Assembly (NCBI GenBank): GCA_964601895.1
Contig: CAZROT010000005.1
Coordinates: 62,001 to 126,000 of the forward strand
From: CAZROT01 sp964601895
GTDB lineage: Bacteria > Pseudomonadota > Gammaproteobacteria > Enterobacterales > Enterobacteriaceae
DNA: 64,000 nt
Direction of reading: 5' to 3'
Below the pieces are notes generated by a model, which saw only the letters and a list, made by a program, of their open reading frames with translations, did not search any database and had not been told where the DNA came from. Of the stretch, positions 20,201 to 28,907 are shown piece after piece. The first letter of the stretch is position 1; every line of letters starts with the position of its first letter. Position numbers and translations under genes: made by a program.

Positions 20201-21104
20201 ACGTGCTACGGAAAATTTCCCGCAGCCACGCATACCACTTCAGCAGTCACATAACCATCGTGAGCCCTTTTTCAAAAACTGGCCTTCTTTTATTCTGCGT
20301 TGCCAGGAATGCTGGGTAATGGGAAAAAACCTCAAACGCATAGAGGCCACGCTTACACCCCAGGGACATAGTCTGTTGCTGGAAAATAGCTTAATTGATA
20401 TGGATGTTGCAAAACTGACATTTCATGGCCGATGGCAGCGCGATAGTGAAGAAAAAACGGTATTTCAGGGAAACCTTTCGGGGCCTCAGCTTGAAAAGCT
20501 GACTGCCTTGTGGGGTATCAAAATCCCATTAAGCGCGTCTTCATTTACTATAGATTTTGATTTGAACTGGTATGGAGCACCATGGAAGTTCAATATTAAT
20601 AAATTAAATGGTGCATTAGCCTTGCGTACTGGTAAAGGAAAACTGGATGTTATGGAAGGTAGTACCGGGCAGTTACTACGACTGGTAAGCTTCGATGCAT
20701 TATTACGTAAGCTACAGTTTGATTTCAGTGATACATTCAGCCCGGGTTTTCCTTACGATGCCATTCGTGGCAGTGCTAAGATGTACAATGGTTTACTGCA
20801 AACGAACGATTTGTTTATTGATGGATTATCTGCAGATATTGCCATGGAAGGAGATGTTGATATGGCGCGCCGACAAATTAATATGAAAGTCATTATTGCA
20901 CCTGATATGTCTGCGACTGTTGGTACTGCGACCGCAATTATGACAATGAACCCTGCAGTTGGCGCTGCAGCATTTGCCGCGACTAAAGTACTGGCACCTT
21001 TATGGAGTAAAATATCGGTGATACGCTACCTCATCAAAGGCCCCCTGGATCAACCTGAAATCGAGGAAGTGTTACGTCTGGTCAAAAAGGATGATACCCC
21101 ATGA
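17262..21104 (+). CDS. yhdP: YhdP, AsmA-like inter-membrane lipid transport protein
   Basis: A very large protein (1280 residues; E. coli 1266) with one N-terminal membrane helix (about residues 4-26) and a long periplasmic repeating beta-groove of the AsmA/VPS13-like superfamily. YhdP, with TamB and YdbH, is implicated in phospholipid delivery to the outer membrane. The start is GTG at 17262 preceded by AGGAG (17251-17255). The C-terminal domain (GKGKLDVMEGSTGQLLRLVS) is well conserved. The stop overlaps the next gene by four bases. It is the longest gene of the window. Confidence 0.94.
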   Translation: MRRLPGILLVTGATILVVVALLISALRIMLPQLNTYRSQLVEKIQSVTGASVDINDLSAHWTFWGPVFELHNSRLRLPQVDLRAQTAIFSLNVWQSLLRWRWQFEDVTFHHLQADFTRSLKKQENNLDIFQLNEIKDMFLYQLNHVEVRASHVTFPVSSDTRAELTIPNFTWLNTGSRQRAEGNISLRTAGKTGDDNTHQPDKQDATVVHINIDIDDNQDMSGHGTLYLQVTGVNAKPWIDYLLQKNTVLQSAKFNLSSWLQIKNGMIDKMTLILKQGQAIWHLNEKKHQLETDYFTAQLQHKPGIWQLTFPELNLTTDKQPWPKGSLSLAWLPEKKHLLGENQPEALRIRAVQLKLDMLEPLISAFSFLPDKIRTPFAELQPHGQLERLALDLPVTQPEKMRFDVTWQDAGWKQYGQFPGIDNFSGALQGSMHHGRLAMNLNNSTLPYDNHFRAPLKVKKASGDLEWYHNQMGLELWSNSLDIQAHSLWINGNFRYQQPLCGQPWLAILAGMRLYDTKEAWRYFPPLLMGNDLADYLTSALQGGQVDNATLIYNGNPHHFPYKNKEGQFEVYVPLHNATFQFHPDWPALTDLTINLDFINDGLWMHAKQATLGRAAGSNISAVIPDYLKKKLFIDAAVAGDGQDIHSYFMQTPLKNSVGTVLEELQVSGNVRGSLHLDIPLLGEKTPEARGEINLDNNSIWLKSLKHKMENVSGNFRFDNANLQGQKLSAYWLTQPLLIDFSAKNKKNHYLVNISLQSSWQAEKLPGIPASLTRTLAGNLPWQSRIALQFPDNADPAYDVDIDVDLKEVSSSLPAPFTKNSGQPLPLKIKATGDLHAFMLTGETGNNNKFTSHWAIKNQQPGLMNAIWQIGNKKTLPLPDFQKIILDFPPIDGEAWIALLLPEMTSRTHNKGNLLPLPIMLKTPELLYAGQTWQQLSLLLEPSPDSIRLTAKGNQIDGTLLMPRFAPWRADIRYMYWLSRATENFPQPRIPLQQSHNHREPFFKNWPSFILRCQECWVMGKNLKRIEATLTPQGHSLLLENSLIDMDVAKLTFHGRWQRDSEEKTVFQGNLSGPQLEKLTALWGIKIPLSASSFTIDFDLNWYGAPWKFNINKLNGALALRTGKGKLDVMEGSTGQLLRLVSFDALLRKLQFDFSDTFSPGFPYDAIRGSAKMYNGLLQTNDLFIDGLSADIAMEGDVDMARRQINMKVIIAPDMSATVGTATAIMTMNPAVGAAAFAATKVLAPLWSKISVIRYLIKGPLDQPEIEEVLRLVKKDDTP

Positions 21105-21970
21105 ACAGCGCCAATGTTGCATTATTGCAATTATGTAGCGGTGCAGAAACACAGGTCAATCTGCATCAAATTGAAGAGCAGATCAAACGGTTAGATGCGG
21201 GTATCAAACTGGTACTGACACCAGAAAATGCATTGTTATTTTCCAGTGCTAACGATTATCGTCAACATGCTGAACAACATAACGATGGGCCACTGCAGCA
21301 GGCTGTCCGTCAGCTTGCATGCCGCTATGGTATCTGGCTTTTAATTGGCTCCATGCCAATGATCAGCCGTGAATCAGCCCAGTTGATTACAACCAGCAGT
21401 TTATTGTTTGATTCTCAGGGTGAATTACGTGCCCGTTATGACAAAATGCATATGTTTGATGCCATTATTGATGATAATCATCGTTATTACAGCGAATCAA
21501 CCGTGTTTCAGCCAGGACAGCATCTGACAGTAACAGAGACACCTATAGGCCGTCTGGGCATGACTATCTGCTATGATCTGCGTTTCCCCGGACTTTATCA
21601 GGCGTTATGTGCACAGGGAGCAGAAATGATTGTTGTCCCTGCTGCCTTTACACATATCACTGGAAAAGCACACTGGGAAATTTTATTGCGTGCCCGCGCT
21701 ATTGAAAACCAATGTATAATGTTAGCCCCAGCGCAAACAGGAAAGCATGAAAATAAGCGTTATACATGGGGACATTCCATGATAGTTAATGCCTGGGGTA
21801 AAATACTGGCGCAAAATGCAGATGACATAACTACCGTGACAGCCAACGTTGATGTTAAGCACCTGCAAAAAATCCGCAGCCAGATGCCTGTTATAAAAAC
21901 TAATCGCTTCCAGCCAACGCTGGCAGATATCCGTTATCAAAATCCACCCAGTAAAGAGCAAATAACATGA
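21101..21970 (+). CDS. Carbon-nitrogen hydrolase (nitrilase family amidase, Nit-like)
   Basis: A 289-residue member of the nitrilase superfamily. The catalytic triad is visible as Glu42 (LTPENALLF), Lys115 (YDKMHMFD) and Cys157 (ICYDLRFP). The closest functional type is the Nit1/YbeM group, which hydrolyses deaminated glutathione; that assignment is by motif style and is not certain. In many gammaproteobacteria (Pseudomonas, Yersinia) this gene lies between yhdP and tldD, and the same order with 4-base overlaps on both sides is seen here, implying one operon. Confidence 0.88.
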   Translation: MNSANVALLQLCSGAETQVNLHQIEEQIKRLDAGIKLVLTPENALLFSSANDYRQHAEQHNDGPLQQAVRQLACRYGIWLLIGSMPMISRESAQLITTSSLLFDSQGELRARYDKMHMFDAIIDDNHRYYSESTVFQPGQHLTVTETPIGRLGMTICYDLRFPGLYQALCAQGAEMIVVPAAFTHITGKAHWEILLRARAIENQCIMLAPAQTGKHENKRYTWGHSMIVNAWGKILAQNADDITTVTANVDVKHLQKIRSQMPVIKTNRFQPTLADIRYQNPPSKEQIT

Positions 21971-23412
21971 GCCTAGCGTTTGTCAGTGAACAATTACTTG
22001 CCGTTAACAAACTCAATCAACAAAATTTGTTTTCCATACTGAGTAAATTGACTGAACGTCGTCTGGATTATGCAGATATTTATTTTCAATCCAGTTATCA
22101 CGAATCCTGGGTGATTGAAGACAGCATCATCAAAAATGGCTCTTATAATATTGATCAGGGTGTTGGTGTCCGCGCAATCCATGGTGAAAAAACAGGTTTT
22201 GCCTATGCAGATCAGATAACATTAGCAGCATTAGAGCAAAGCGCTACAGCTGCCCATAGTATTGTACGCGAAAGAGGTAATGGCAGAGTACAGACGTTAG
22301 GTGAAATTGCCTATCCCTCGCGTTATCCATCATTGAATCCATTACAGAGCCTGTCCCGGGAAGAGAAAATCGCCCTGTTGCACCGTGCAGATAGCGTTGC
22401 ACGTGCACTTGATAAACGTGTACAGCAGGTAAATGCAAGCCTTAGCGGCACCTACGAGTTAATTTTGGTAGCCGCCACAGATGGTACGCTGGCGGCAGAT
22501 GTAAGACCGTTGGTACGCTTATCAATCAGTGTGCTGGTCGAAGATAATGATAAACGTGAATGGGGAAGTTGCGGCGGCGGCGGCCGCTTCGGTTATGATT
22601 ATTTTTCTACGCCTGTTAACGGTGAAGCACCTGTTGACGCACACGTAAAAGAAGCGGTACGCATAGCACTGGTCAATCTTTCAGCAATCGCTGCCCCTGC
22701 AGGCAGCATGCCCGTAGTATTGGGAGCAGGCTGGCCCGGTGTTTTATTACATGAAGCCGTGGGGCACGGATTAGAAGGAGATTTTAATCGCCGGGGTACC
22801 TCAGCATTCAGTAACAAAATGGGCCAACTGGTCGCGTCAGAATTATGTACTGTCGTCGATGATAGTACCCTGTTGGAAAAGCGCGGGTCACTGGCTATCG
22901 ATGACGAAGGAACACCGGGTCAGTACAATATTCTGATTGAAAACGGTATCTTAAAAGGTTATATGCAGGATAAGCTAAATGCGCGTTTAATGGGAGTAGC
23001 GCCAACCGGTAACGGGCGGCGGGAATCTTATGCTCATTTACCCATGCCACGGATGACAAATACTTATCTGCTGGCAGGTACATCGACACCGCAGGATATC
23101 ATTGCCAGCGTGGAGTATGGTCTTTATGCCCCTAATTTTGGCGGCGGGCAGGTCGATATTACCTCGGGTAAATTTGTATTCTCGACCTCAGAAGCCTGGC
23201 TAATCGAGAAAGGCCGTGTGACCAAAGCAGTGAAAGGTGCCACTCTCATAGGATCTGGCAGCGAAGCCATGCAACGCATCTCGATGGTGGGTAACGATCT
23301 GACTCTGGATAAAGGTGTAGGTATCTGTGGTAAAGCAGGCCAGAGCATGCCAGTCGGGGTAGGGCAACCAACGTTAAAACTAGATCAGTTAACCGTCGGT
23401 GGCACAGCATAG
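21967..23412 (+). CDS. tldD: TldD, metalloprotease subunit
   Basis: A 481-residue TldD protein. The zinc-binding HExxxH is HEAVGHGLEGD, with His262, Glu263 and His267; GGGQVDITSGKFVF lies in the C-terminal domain. TldD forms a heterodimeric protease with TldE (PmbA) that cleaves unfolded peptides, including microcin B17 precursor and CcdA. tldE is present about 1.7 kb downstream, unlike in E. coli where the two are far apart. Cotranscribed with the upstream amidase gene. Confidence 0.96.
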   Translation: MSLAFVSEQLLAVNKLNQQNLFSILSKLTERRLDYADIYFQSSYHESWVIEDSIIKNGSYNIDQGVGVRAIHGEKTGFAYADQITLAALEQSATAAHSIVRERGNGRVQTLGEIAYPSRYPSLNPLQSLSREEKIALLHRADSVARALDKRVQQVNASLSGTYELILVAATDGTLAADVRPLVRLSISVLVEDNDKREWGSCGGGGRFGYDYFSTPVNGEAPVDAHVKEAVRIALVNLSAIAAPAGSMPVVLGAGWPGVLLHEAVGHGLEGDFNRRGTSAFSNKMGQLVASELCTVVDDSTLLEKRGSLAIDDEGTPGQYNILIENGILKGYMQDKLNARLMGVAPTGNGRRESYAHLPMPRMTNTYLLAGTSTPQDIIASVEYGLYAPNFGGGQVDITSGKFVFSTSEAWLIEKGRVTKAVKGATLIGSGSEAMQRISMVGNDLTLDKGVGICGKAGQSMPVGVGQPTLKLDQLTVGGTA

Positions 23413-23573
23413 TCGCTACCCCACAACCTCGGATAAATAATTGACAGCTGTATTGGGCACATCCTGATATACTCCCCTGTGCCCAGCCCCATGTAGCATT
23501 CATTTAACTTAGTGTCTGCGATAAATACCTAAAATCGATATCATCACGACACTTAAGTGCCAGTATGCCGGTT

Positions 23574-24275
23574 TTATTTCTTGTTAAGCTTTATGCCTAA
23601 ATCATTTTCAATGTAGTACGCAATGTACCCCGGCAGAGCTTTACGGTGAGCGTCATCTTCCTGGAACAGCTTAATAAATGCATTGTCGTTTGCCAGAAAA
23701 ATGATTCGCCAGGTATTTAGCGGATGTTCCTGCGTTCCTGCAGCGCCATGCTGAACATGAAAAAGAGGTTGTGGGTTTTGTGCATGCTGTTGTACACCTG
23801 ATTCATCCCGCAGCACTGACACACCAATAAAAGTCACCTTTTTGTCTTTATTATTGACAAAAACCTGTTCAAAAACATCCCCATATTGTTCAGGATTGAG
23901 CCATTGACGCTGCTGTGTGGAACGCACAAAAGTTTCATTGCCGTCTGCCAGCATTTCCCGTTGCCAGGATTTTCCACTACCCGGTTTAACAACTTGAGAA
24001 ATATACACCTCCGGGCTCCAGGCTTTTTTGCGTTCAAGATCCCATAACATATTTTGGGTAAATTTCAGCCCGGATTCTGTAGTGTAATAAGCAGAAAGAA
24101 TAGAGTTAATATCAACAGGCTTAAGTTCGATATGCGTATAAGCGGGATTTTTCCACGCTTTGTCAAATTCTTGTTCTGCATCATGGACAGAAGTGAGTGC
24201 ACCGTGACAATAGTTTCCAAAAGACAATGATATGATGATTGTCAGCAAATTTGCCCAGTTAATTTTTTTAAACAT
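23574..24275 (-). CDS. Secreted protein of unknown function
   Basis: A 233-residue protein I do not recognise. It has a signal peptide (positively charged start MFKKINW, hydrophobic core about residues 9-20, likely cleavage after NYCHGA). The mature part is hydrophilic, with aromatic clusters and no obvious catalytic motif, membrane segment or repeat, so it is probably a soluble periplasmic or secreted protein. It is convergent to tldD and in the same direction as yjgA, 86 bases upstream of it in coordinates but downstream in transcription. A GGAT lies near the start. It breaks the otherwise conserved tldD/yjgA/tldE core and looks accessory. Confidence 0.75.
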   Translation of the reverse strand: MFKKINWANLLTIIISLSFGNYCHGALTSVHDAEQEFDKAWKNPAYTHIELKPVDINSILSAYYTTESGLKFTQNMLWDLERKKAWSPEVYISQVVKPGSGKSWQREMLADGNETFVRSTQQRQWLNPEQYGDVFEQVFVNNKDKKVTFIGVSVLRDESGVQQHAQNPQPLFHVQHGAAGTQEHPLNTWRIIFLANDNAFIKLFQEDDAHRKALPGYIAYYIENDLGIKLNKK

Positions 24276-24361
24276 GTTATTTATCCATCAGTATGTAATG
24301 TGCCTGTCTGATTAACACTCAATGATAAAACACCGACTATTAACGATATCATTAATTGCTT

Positions 24362-24901
24362 TCAAGTCAGTTGGCGTAAATATTGCCACAACTGGCGCCA
24401 TGCTGAAGAGTGCGTACTGGTACCTTGTTCTTTTTGCACATGGCGCACCAGAGTACGCAATTGCTGGCGGTCAGCGTGCGGGTAAATTACCAGCACTGCT
24501 TCAATAGCGGCATCGCCTTCTGCTATCAGGCGATCGCGTAACATTTCCAGCCTGTGGAACAATAACACATCCTGTTGATGAGAGTTTTTCATTTTATCTA
24601 ATGCAGTCTGAATGGGTTCGATATCACGGGCACGCAACATTTTACCAATCAGCTGTACCTGGCGACGATAACCTTCTTTTTTGATTTTTTGCGCCAGTTC
24701 AATAGCTATCCTTAGATCTTCATCCAATGGAATGCGATTCAATGCATTTTTCCCCAACCCAATTAGCGCTACCCCCAGATCTTTCAATGCTTCAGCATCA
24801 CGCTTAATCTGACTTTTACTAACGCGGATACTGTCATCGTTATTTTCTTTGCTGTTTTCTTGCGGAAGGTTATCTGGCCAGTCTGCAGGCGGAGTGTTCA
24901 T
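24362..24901 (-). CDS. darP: YjgA/DarP, ribosome-associated 50S biogenesis protein
   Basis: A 179-residue DUF615 protein. Highly charged N-terminus, then SKSQIKRDAEALKDLG, the family signature, and a helical C-terminus. DarP (YjgA) binds the late 50S precursor and assists peptidyl-transferase centre maturation. An AGGA precedes the ATG. It is divergent from tldE, the arrangement found beside pmbA in E. coli and relatives. Confidence 0.93.
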   Translation of the reverse strand: MNTPPADWPDNLPQENSKENNDDSIRVSKSQIKRDAEALKDLGVALIGLGKNALNRIPLDEDLRIAIELAQKIKKEGYRRQVQLIGKMLRARDIEPIQTALDKMKNSHQQDVLLFHRLEMLRDRLIAEGDAAIEAVLVIYPHADRQQLRTLVRHVQKEQGTSTHSSAWRQLWQYLRQLT

Positions 24902-25150
24902 TTTTTTCCTTAAAAACAGATAAATACAAAAAATTATCTGGTTTTATTACCATATCTGTATAGCGGCTTAGATTCATACTTCTACGTGCTAAAGTCAATC
25001 TTCAGTACCAAAACAGGATTGCCCCTGACACTATACTCACTTACAGTGCATTGATAACAAATGATGTACTCTGTTGGTAATACCAGTATTGCAATTTTAC
25101 TGCCCATCAGAGTAATTTTCTAATCATTATCTTATTTTGACGGTAACTTG

Positions 25151-26494
25151 ATGAAATCAGTAACACAAGTAACAGAACAGCGAAAGGTATTGGAAAATGC
25201 AGTTGAACAGGCATTGACCCTGGCGCGTGCAGGCTCTGATGCTGCTGAAGTGGCAGTATCAAAAAATACCGGCATTAGTCTCGGTACACGTTTTGGCGCA
25301 ATCGAAAATATCGAATTTAACAGTGATGGTGCTTTAGGTATCACCGTCTATTATCAACAACGCAAGGGCAGTGCTTCTTCAACCGACCTTGCACCGGAAG
25401 CTATCGCAAGAACAGTGCAGGCGGCTCTCGATATTGCACGCTACACTTCACCTGATCCCTGCTCAGGGCCTGCAGAAAAAGCATTACTGGCATTTGAAGC
25501 ACCTGATCTCGATCTTTTCCATCCCATGGAGCATCTGGATACTGAGTATGGCATCGAACTGGCTACCCATGCAGAGCAGGTCGCATTGCAATCAGACAAG
25601 CGTATTACCAATACCGAAGGTGGTCATTTTAACAGTCATTACAGTGTAAAAGTATTCGGTAACAGCCATGGTATGTTACAGAGTTACTGTTCCAGCCGGC
25701 ATTCGCTATCATGCAGTGTCATTGCTGAGCATGCCGGTGAGATGGAGCGGGATTATGCCTGGACGGTAAGTCGTAAAATTAATGAGCTAAAAAATCCGCA
25801 ATGGGTAGGCCAGGAATGTGCCAGGCGGGTAATATCACGTTTAAATCCACGCAAATTATCCACCATGCAGGTACCGGTACTTTTTGCTGCAGAAGTAGCG
25901 ACTGGGTTATTCGGTCATCTGGTATCAGCAATCAGTGGCAGTAATATTTACCGACGATCAACGTTTTTACTGGATCATCTTGATAAACCCGTACTGCCTG
26001 ACTGGATGACGATAACAGAGCGTCCCCATGTATTGTGTGGACTGGCTTCGGCACCTTTTGACAGTGAAGGTGTCCGTACTTATACACGCGATATTGTCAA
26101 AGATGGCATACTGCAAACTTATCTGCTGTCCAGTTATTCAGCGCGCAAATTAGGGTTACAAAGTACCGGCCATGCGGGTGGTATTCATAACTGGTACATT
26201 ACCGGCCATGATAAGGATTTTCCTGCGATGCTAAAAGATCTGGATACCGGTCTTCTGGTGACTGAACTCATGGGTCAGGGAGTCAGTACAGTAACGGGAG
26301 ATTATTCACGAGGGGGCGCAGGATTTTGGGTAGAAAAAGGCGTTATTCAATATCCCGTCAGTGAATTTACCATTGCCGGAAACCTAAAAGAAATGCTACG
26401 CAATATAGTGAGCGCAGGAAACGATATTGAAACACGCAGTCATATTCAGTGCGGATCGGTATTACTGCGTTCGATGACCATTGCCGGAAACTGA
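25151..26494 (+). CDS. pmbA: TldE/PmbA, partner subunit of the TldD protease
   Basis: A 447-residue TldE protein that pairs with TldD and lacks the HExxxH zinc site, as expected for this subunit. Recognisable stretches include LARAGSDAAEVAVSKNTG, SAISGSNIYRRSTFL and GVSTVTGDYSRGGAGFWVE. A TTG at 25148 abuts the ATG at 25151, which I take as the start. It is transcribed apart from tldD, with yjgA and the orphan secreted gene on the opposite strand between them. Confidence 0.95.
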   Translation: MKSVTQVTEQRKVLENAVEQALTLARAGSDAAEVAVSKNTGISLGTRFGAIENIEFNSDGALGITVYYQQRKGSASSTDLAPEAIARTVQAALDIARYTSPDPCSGPAEKALLAFEAPDLDLFHPMEHLDTEYGIELATHAEQVALQSDKRITNTEGGHFNSHYSVKVFGNSHGMLQSYCSSRHSLSCSVIAEHAGEMERDYAWTVSRKINELKNPQWVGQECARRVISRLNPRKLSTMQVPVLFAAEVATGLFGHLVSAISGSNIYRRSTFLLDHLDKPVLPDWMTITERPHVLCGLASAPFDSEGVRTYTRDIVKDGILQTYLLSSYSARKLGLQSTGHAGGIHNWYITGHDKDFPAMLKDLDTGLLVTELMGQGVSTVTGDYSRGGAGFWVEKGVIQYPVSEFTIAGNLKEMLRNIVSAGNDIETRSHIQCGSVLLRSMTIAGN

Positions 26495-26636
26495 ACAGTA
26501 ATTTTTTAAACCACACCAGAAATTTGCCTGTATTATCAGCCTGTTTTCGGCAACGGGCAGATTTTGTTTAGTTCGTTGACTAATGAGTGTACAATGGCGG
26601 GCGTATTTATAACGCACTTGAGGAAAAAGGGAAGCT

Positions 26637-28460
26637 GTGATAGAAAATTTGCGTAACATTGCTATTATTGCACATGTTGACCATGGAAAAACTACCCTGG
26701 TTGACAAGTTATTGCAACAGTCCGGAACGCTGGATGGGCGTAATGATTTAGCAGAACGTATAATGGACTCCAACGCGCTGGAAAAAGAGCGTGGGATTAC
26801 CATTCTGGCGAAAAATACCGCCATCAACTGGAACGACTATCGTATCAACATTGTCGATACACCAGGACATGCTGATTTTGGTGGTGAGGTTGAACGTGTC
26901 ATGTCCATGGTTGATTCAGTGCTATTACTGGTTGATGCAATGGATGGTCCCATGCCACAGACGCGTTTTGTCACCCAAAAAGCCTTTGCTTATGGTCTGA
27001 AACCCATTGTAGTTATTAATAAAGTTGACCGTCCTGGGGCAAGACCAGATTGGGTGGTTGATCAGGTATTTGATCTCTTTGTTAATTTAAACGCTACTGA
27101 CGAACAACTGGATTTTCCGGTGATTTATGCCTCTGCATTAATGGGGATTGCCGGTCGTGATCACCACGCCATGGCACAGGACATGACACCGTTGTTTGAG
27201 GCTATTGTGAAGCATGTTGCTGCACCTGCTGTTGATCTTAATGGCGGTCTACAGATGCAAATTTCACAACTCGATTATAGCAATTACCTGGGTGTTATCG
27301 GTATTGGCCGTATTAAACGTGGTGTTATTAAGCCTGGCCAGCCGGTCACTGTTATTGATCCACAAGGTAAAGTACGCAACGGTAAAGTCGGTAAAGTGCT
27401 TGGCCACATGGGGCTGCAGCGCATAGAGACTTCTCTGGCTGAAGCAGGCGATATCGTTGCAATCACCGGTTTGGGTGAGTTAAATATTTCAGACACTCTG
27501 TGCGACATCAATGCCCCAGAGGCATTACCCCCCCTGGCTGTTGATGAACCTACTGTCACCATGTTTTTCTGTGTGAATACGTCACCCTTTTGCGGTAAAG
27601 AAGGTAAGTATGTCACTTCCCGCCAGATTCTTGAGCGTCTGAAAAAAGAAGCCGTACATAATGTCGCATTGCGTGTTGAAGAAACACCCGATCCAGATGC
27701 ATTTCGTGTTTCCGGGCGAGGTGAACTCCACCTGTCTGTGTTGATAGAGAATATGCGTCGTGAAGGTTTTGAGCTGGCGGTGTCTCGCCCAAAAGTTATC
27801 TATCGTGACATTGACGGCCGTAAACAGGAGCCCTTTGAGCAGGTCACACTTGATATCGAAGAACAGCATCAGGGCACGGTCATGCAGGCGATGGGCGAGC
27901 GTAAAGGAGACATGAGTGATATGGTGCCAGATGGTAAAGGACGTGTACGTCTGAACTATATGGTACCAAGCCGTGGTCTTATCGGTTTTCGTACCGATTT
28001 TATGACCATGACATCAGGAACAGGTCTGCTTTATTCCACCTTCAGCCATTATGATGATGTACGGCCTGGTGACATTGGTCAGCGCCAGAATGGCGTGTTA
28101 ATTTCTAATGGCCAGGGTAAAGCGGTTGCTTATGCACTTTACAGTCTGCAGGATCGCGGTAAATTGTTTCTGGGGCATGGTGCTGAAGTGTATGAAGGCC
28201 AGATTATTGGTATCCATGCACGTGATAATGACCTCACCGTCAATTGTCTCACTGGCAAAAAACTGACCAACATGCGCGCTTCTGGCACTGACGAGGCCAC
28301 CACGCTGGTTCCCTGCATCAAAAAAACACTGGAGCAGGCACTGGAATTTATTGATGATGATGAACTGGTTGAAGTCACTCCACAATCGATTCGACTGCGT
28401 AAGCGCCACTTAACGGAAAATGACCGTAAACGTGCAAACCGTGGTAGCAAAGACAATTAA
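26637..28460 (+). CDS. typA: BipA/TypA, ribosome-associated translational GTPase
   Basis: A 607-residue EF-G-like GTPase. G1 is AHVDHGKTTL near residue 12, switch elements include RGITILAKNTA, G3 is DTPGHADFGGE and G4 is NKVDRP. The C-terminal BipA-specific domain ends with many basic residues. BipA helps 50S assembly at low temperature and stress responses. It starts at GTG 26637, preceded by AGGAAAAAGGGA. It is adjacent to pmbA here, a linkage absent from E. coli. Confidence 0.96.
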   Translation: MIENLRNIAIIAHVDHGKTTLVDKLLQQSGTLDGRNDLAERIMDSNALEKERGITILAKNTAINWNDYRINIVDTPGHADFGGEVERVMSMVDSVLLLVDAMDGPMPQTRFVTQKAFAYGLKPIVVINKVDRPGARPDWVVDQVFDLFVNLNATDEQLDFPVIYASALMGIAGRDHHAMAQDMTPLFEAIVKHVAAPAVDLNGGLQMQISQLDYSNYLGVIGIGRIKRGVIKPGQPVTVIDPQGKVRNGKVGKVLGHMGLQRIETSLAEAGDIVAITGLGELNISDTLCDINAPEALPPLAVDEPTVTMFFCVNTSPFCGKEGKYVTSRQILERLKKEAVHNVALRVEETPDPDAFRVSGRGELHLSVLIENMRREGFELAVSRPKVIYRDIDGRKQEPFEQVTLDIEEQHQGTVMQAMGERKGDMSDMVPDGKGRVRLNYMVPSRGLIGFRTDFMTMTSGTGLLYSTFSHYDDVRPGDIGQRQNGVLISNGQGKAVAYALYSLQDRGKLFLGHGAEVYEGQIIGIHARDNDLTVNCLTGKKLTNMRASGTDEATTLVPCIKKTLEQALEFIDDDELVEVTPQSIRLRKRHLTENDRKRANRGSKDN

Positions 28461-28575
28461 GTTTGTTTGTGACTGATAGTCTTTCCCTGCATGGGAGTAA
28501 CCCTGCAAGCTTACCTGCCGGTATTTAACTACATGCATGCCTGTGCTGGCACCGCACTACCTGTCAAAAATATTA

Positions 28576-28596
28576 CCCGATAGATTTTCTATCGGG
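28576..28596 (+). terminator. Hairpin downstream of bipA
   Basis: CCCGATAGA (28576-28584) pairs perfectly with TCTATCGGG (28588-28596) over a 3-base loop. It lies 115 bases after the bipA stop. No T tract follows, so it may be a mRNA 3'-end stabiliser rather than a classical intrinsic terminator. Confidence 0.45.
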
Positions 28597-28712
28597 CGTA
28601 CATGAACATTACCTGCCGCTCAGTTATCAGTAGCTATCAATGTTCAGCCATAAAACAGTGACTGTGTGGAAAACACCAACTTATCTGCATGTTTGTGCAT
28701 GCTTTTACTCAA

Positions 28713-28762
28713 AGCATAACAGTTGTTATGCTAAAATTATTAACATAACAACTGCATTTCTC
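28713..28762. promoter_or_regulatory. Candidate operator pair upstream of the MATE transporter
   Basis: AGCATAACA (28713-28721), a 2-base centre and TGTTATGCT (28724-28732) form a perfect 9-bp-arm palindrome. A second, partly degenerate copy of its complement (ACATAACAACTGCAT) follows from 28743. Two related dyads spaced about 30 bp centre to centre are the usual look of a dimeric repressor or activator operator. The cognate regulator is not in the window. Confidence 0.4.
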
Positions 28763-28907
28763 AGAGCCCCACGTTTATCGCTCTGGAATACAGAGTGAAA
28801 AATCTGGACGCAGCCACATAGTCTTTCATCAGCCAATTCACTTACAGACTCGGTTTACCTGACTACTTTACGTACCACAACAATATCACTGACAGATAGT
28901 GACCAAG

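Larger units (their letters stand above)
28461..28907. other. Long leader region upstream of the MATE gene
   Basis: About 450 bases without a gene. It holds a perfect hairpin downstream of bipA (28576-28596) and a 9-bp-arm palindrome with a related second copy (28713-28762) upstream of the MATE transporter. The distance from palindrome to start codon is about 175 bases, so a long 5' UTR or upstream promoter is expected. Confidence 0.55.
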
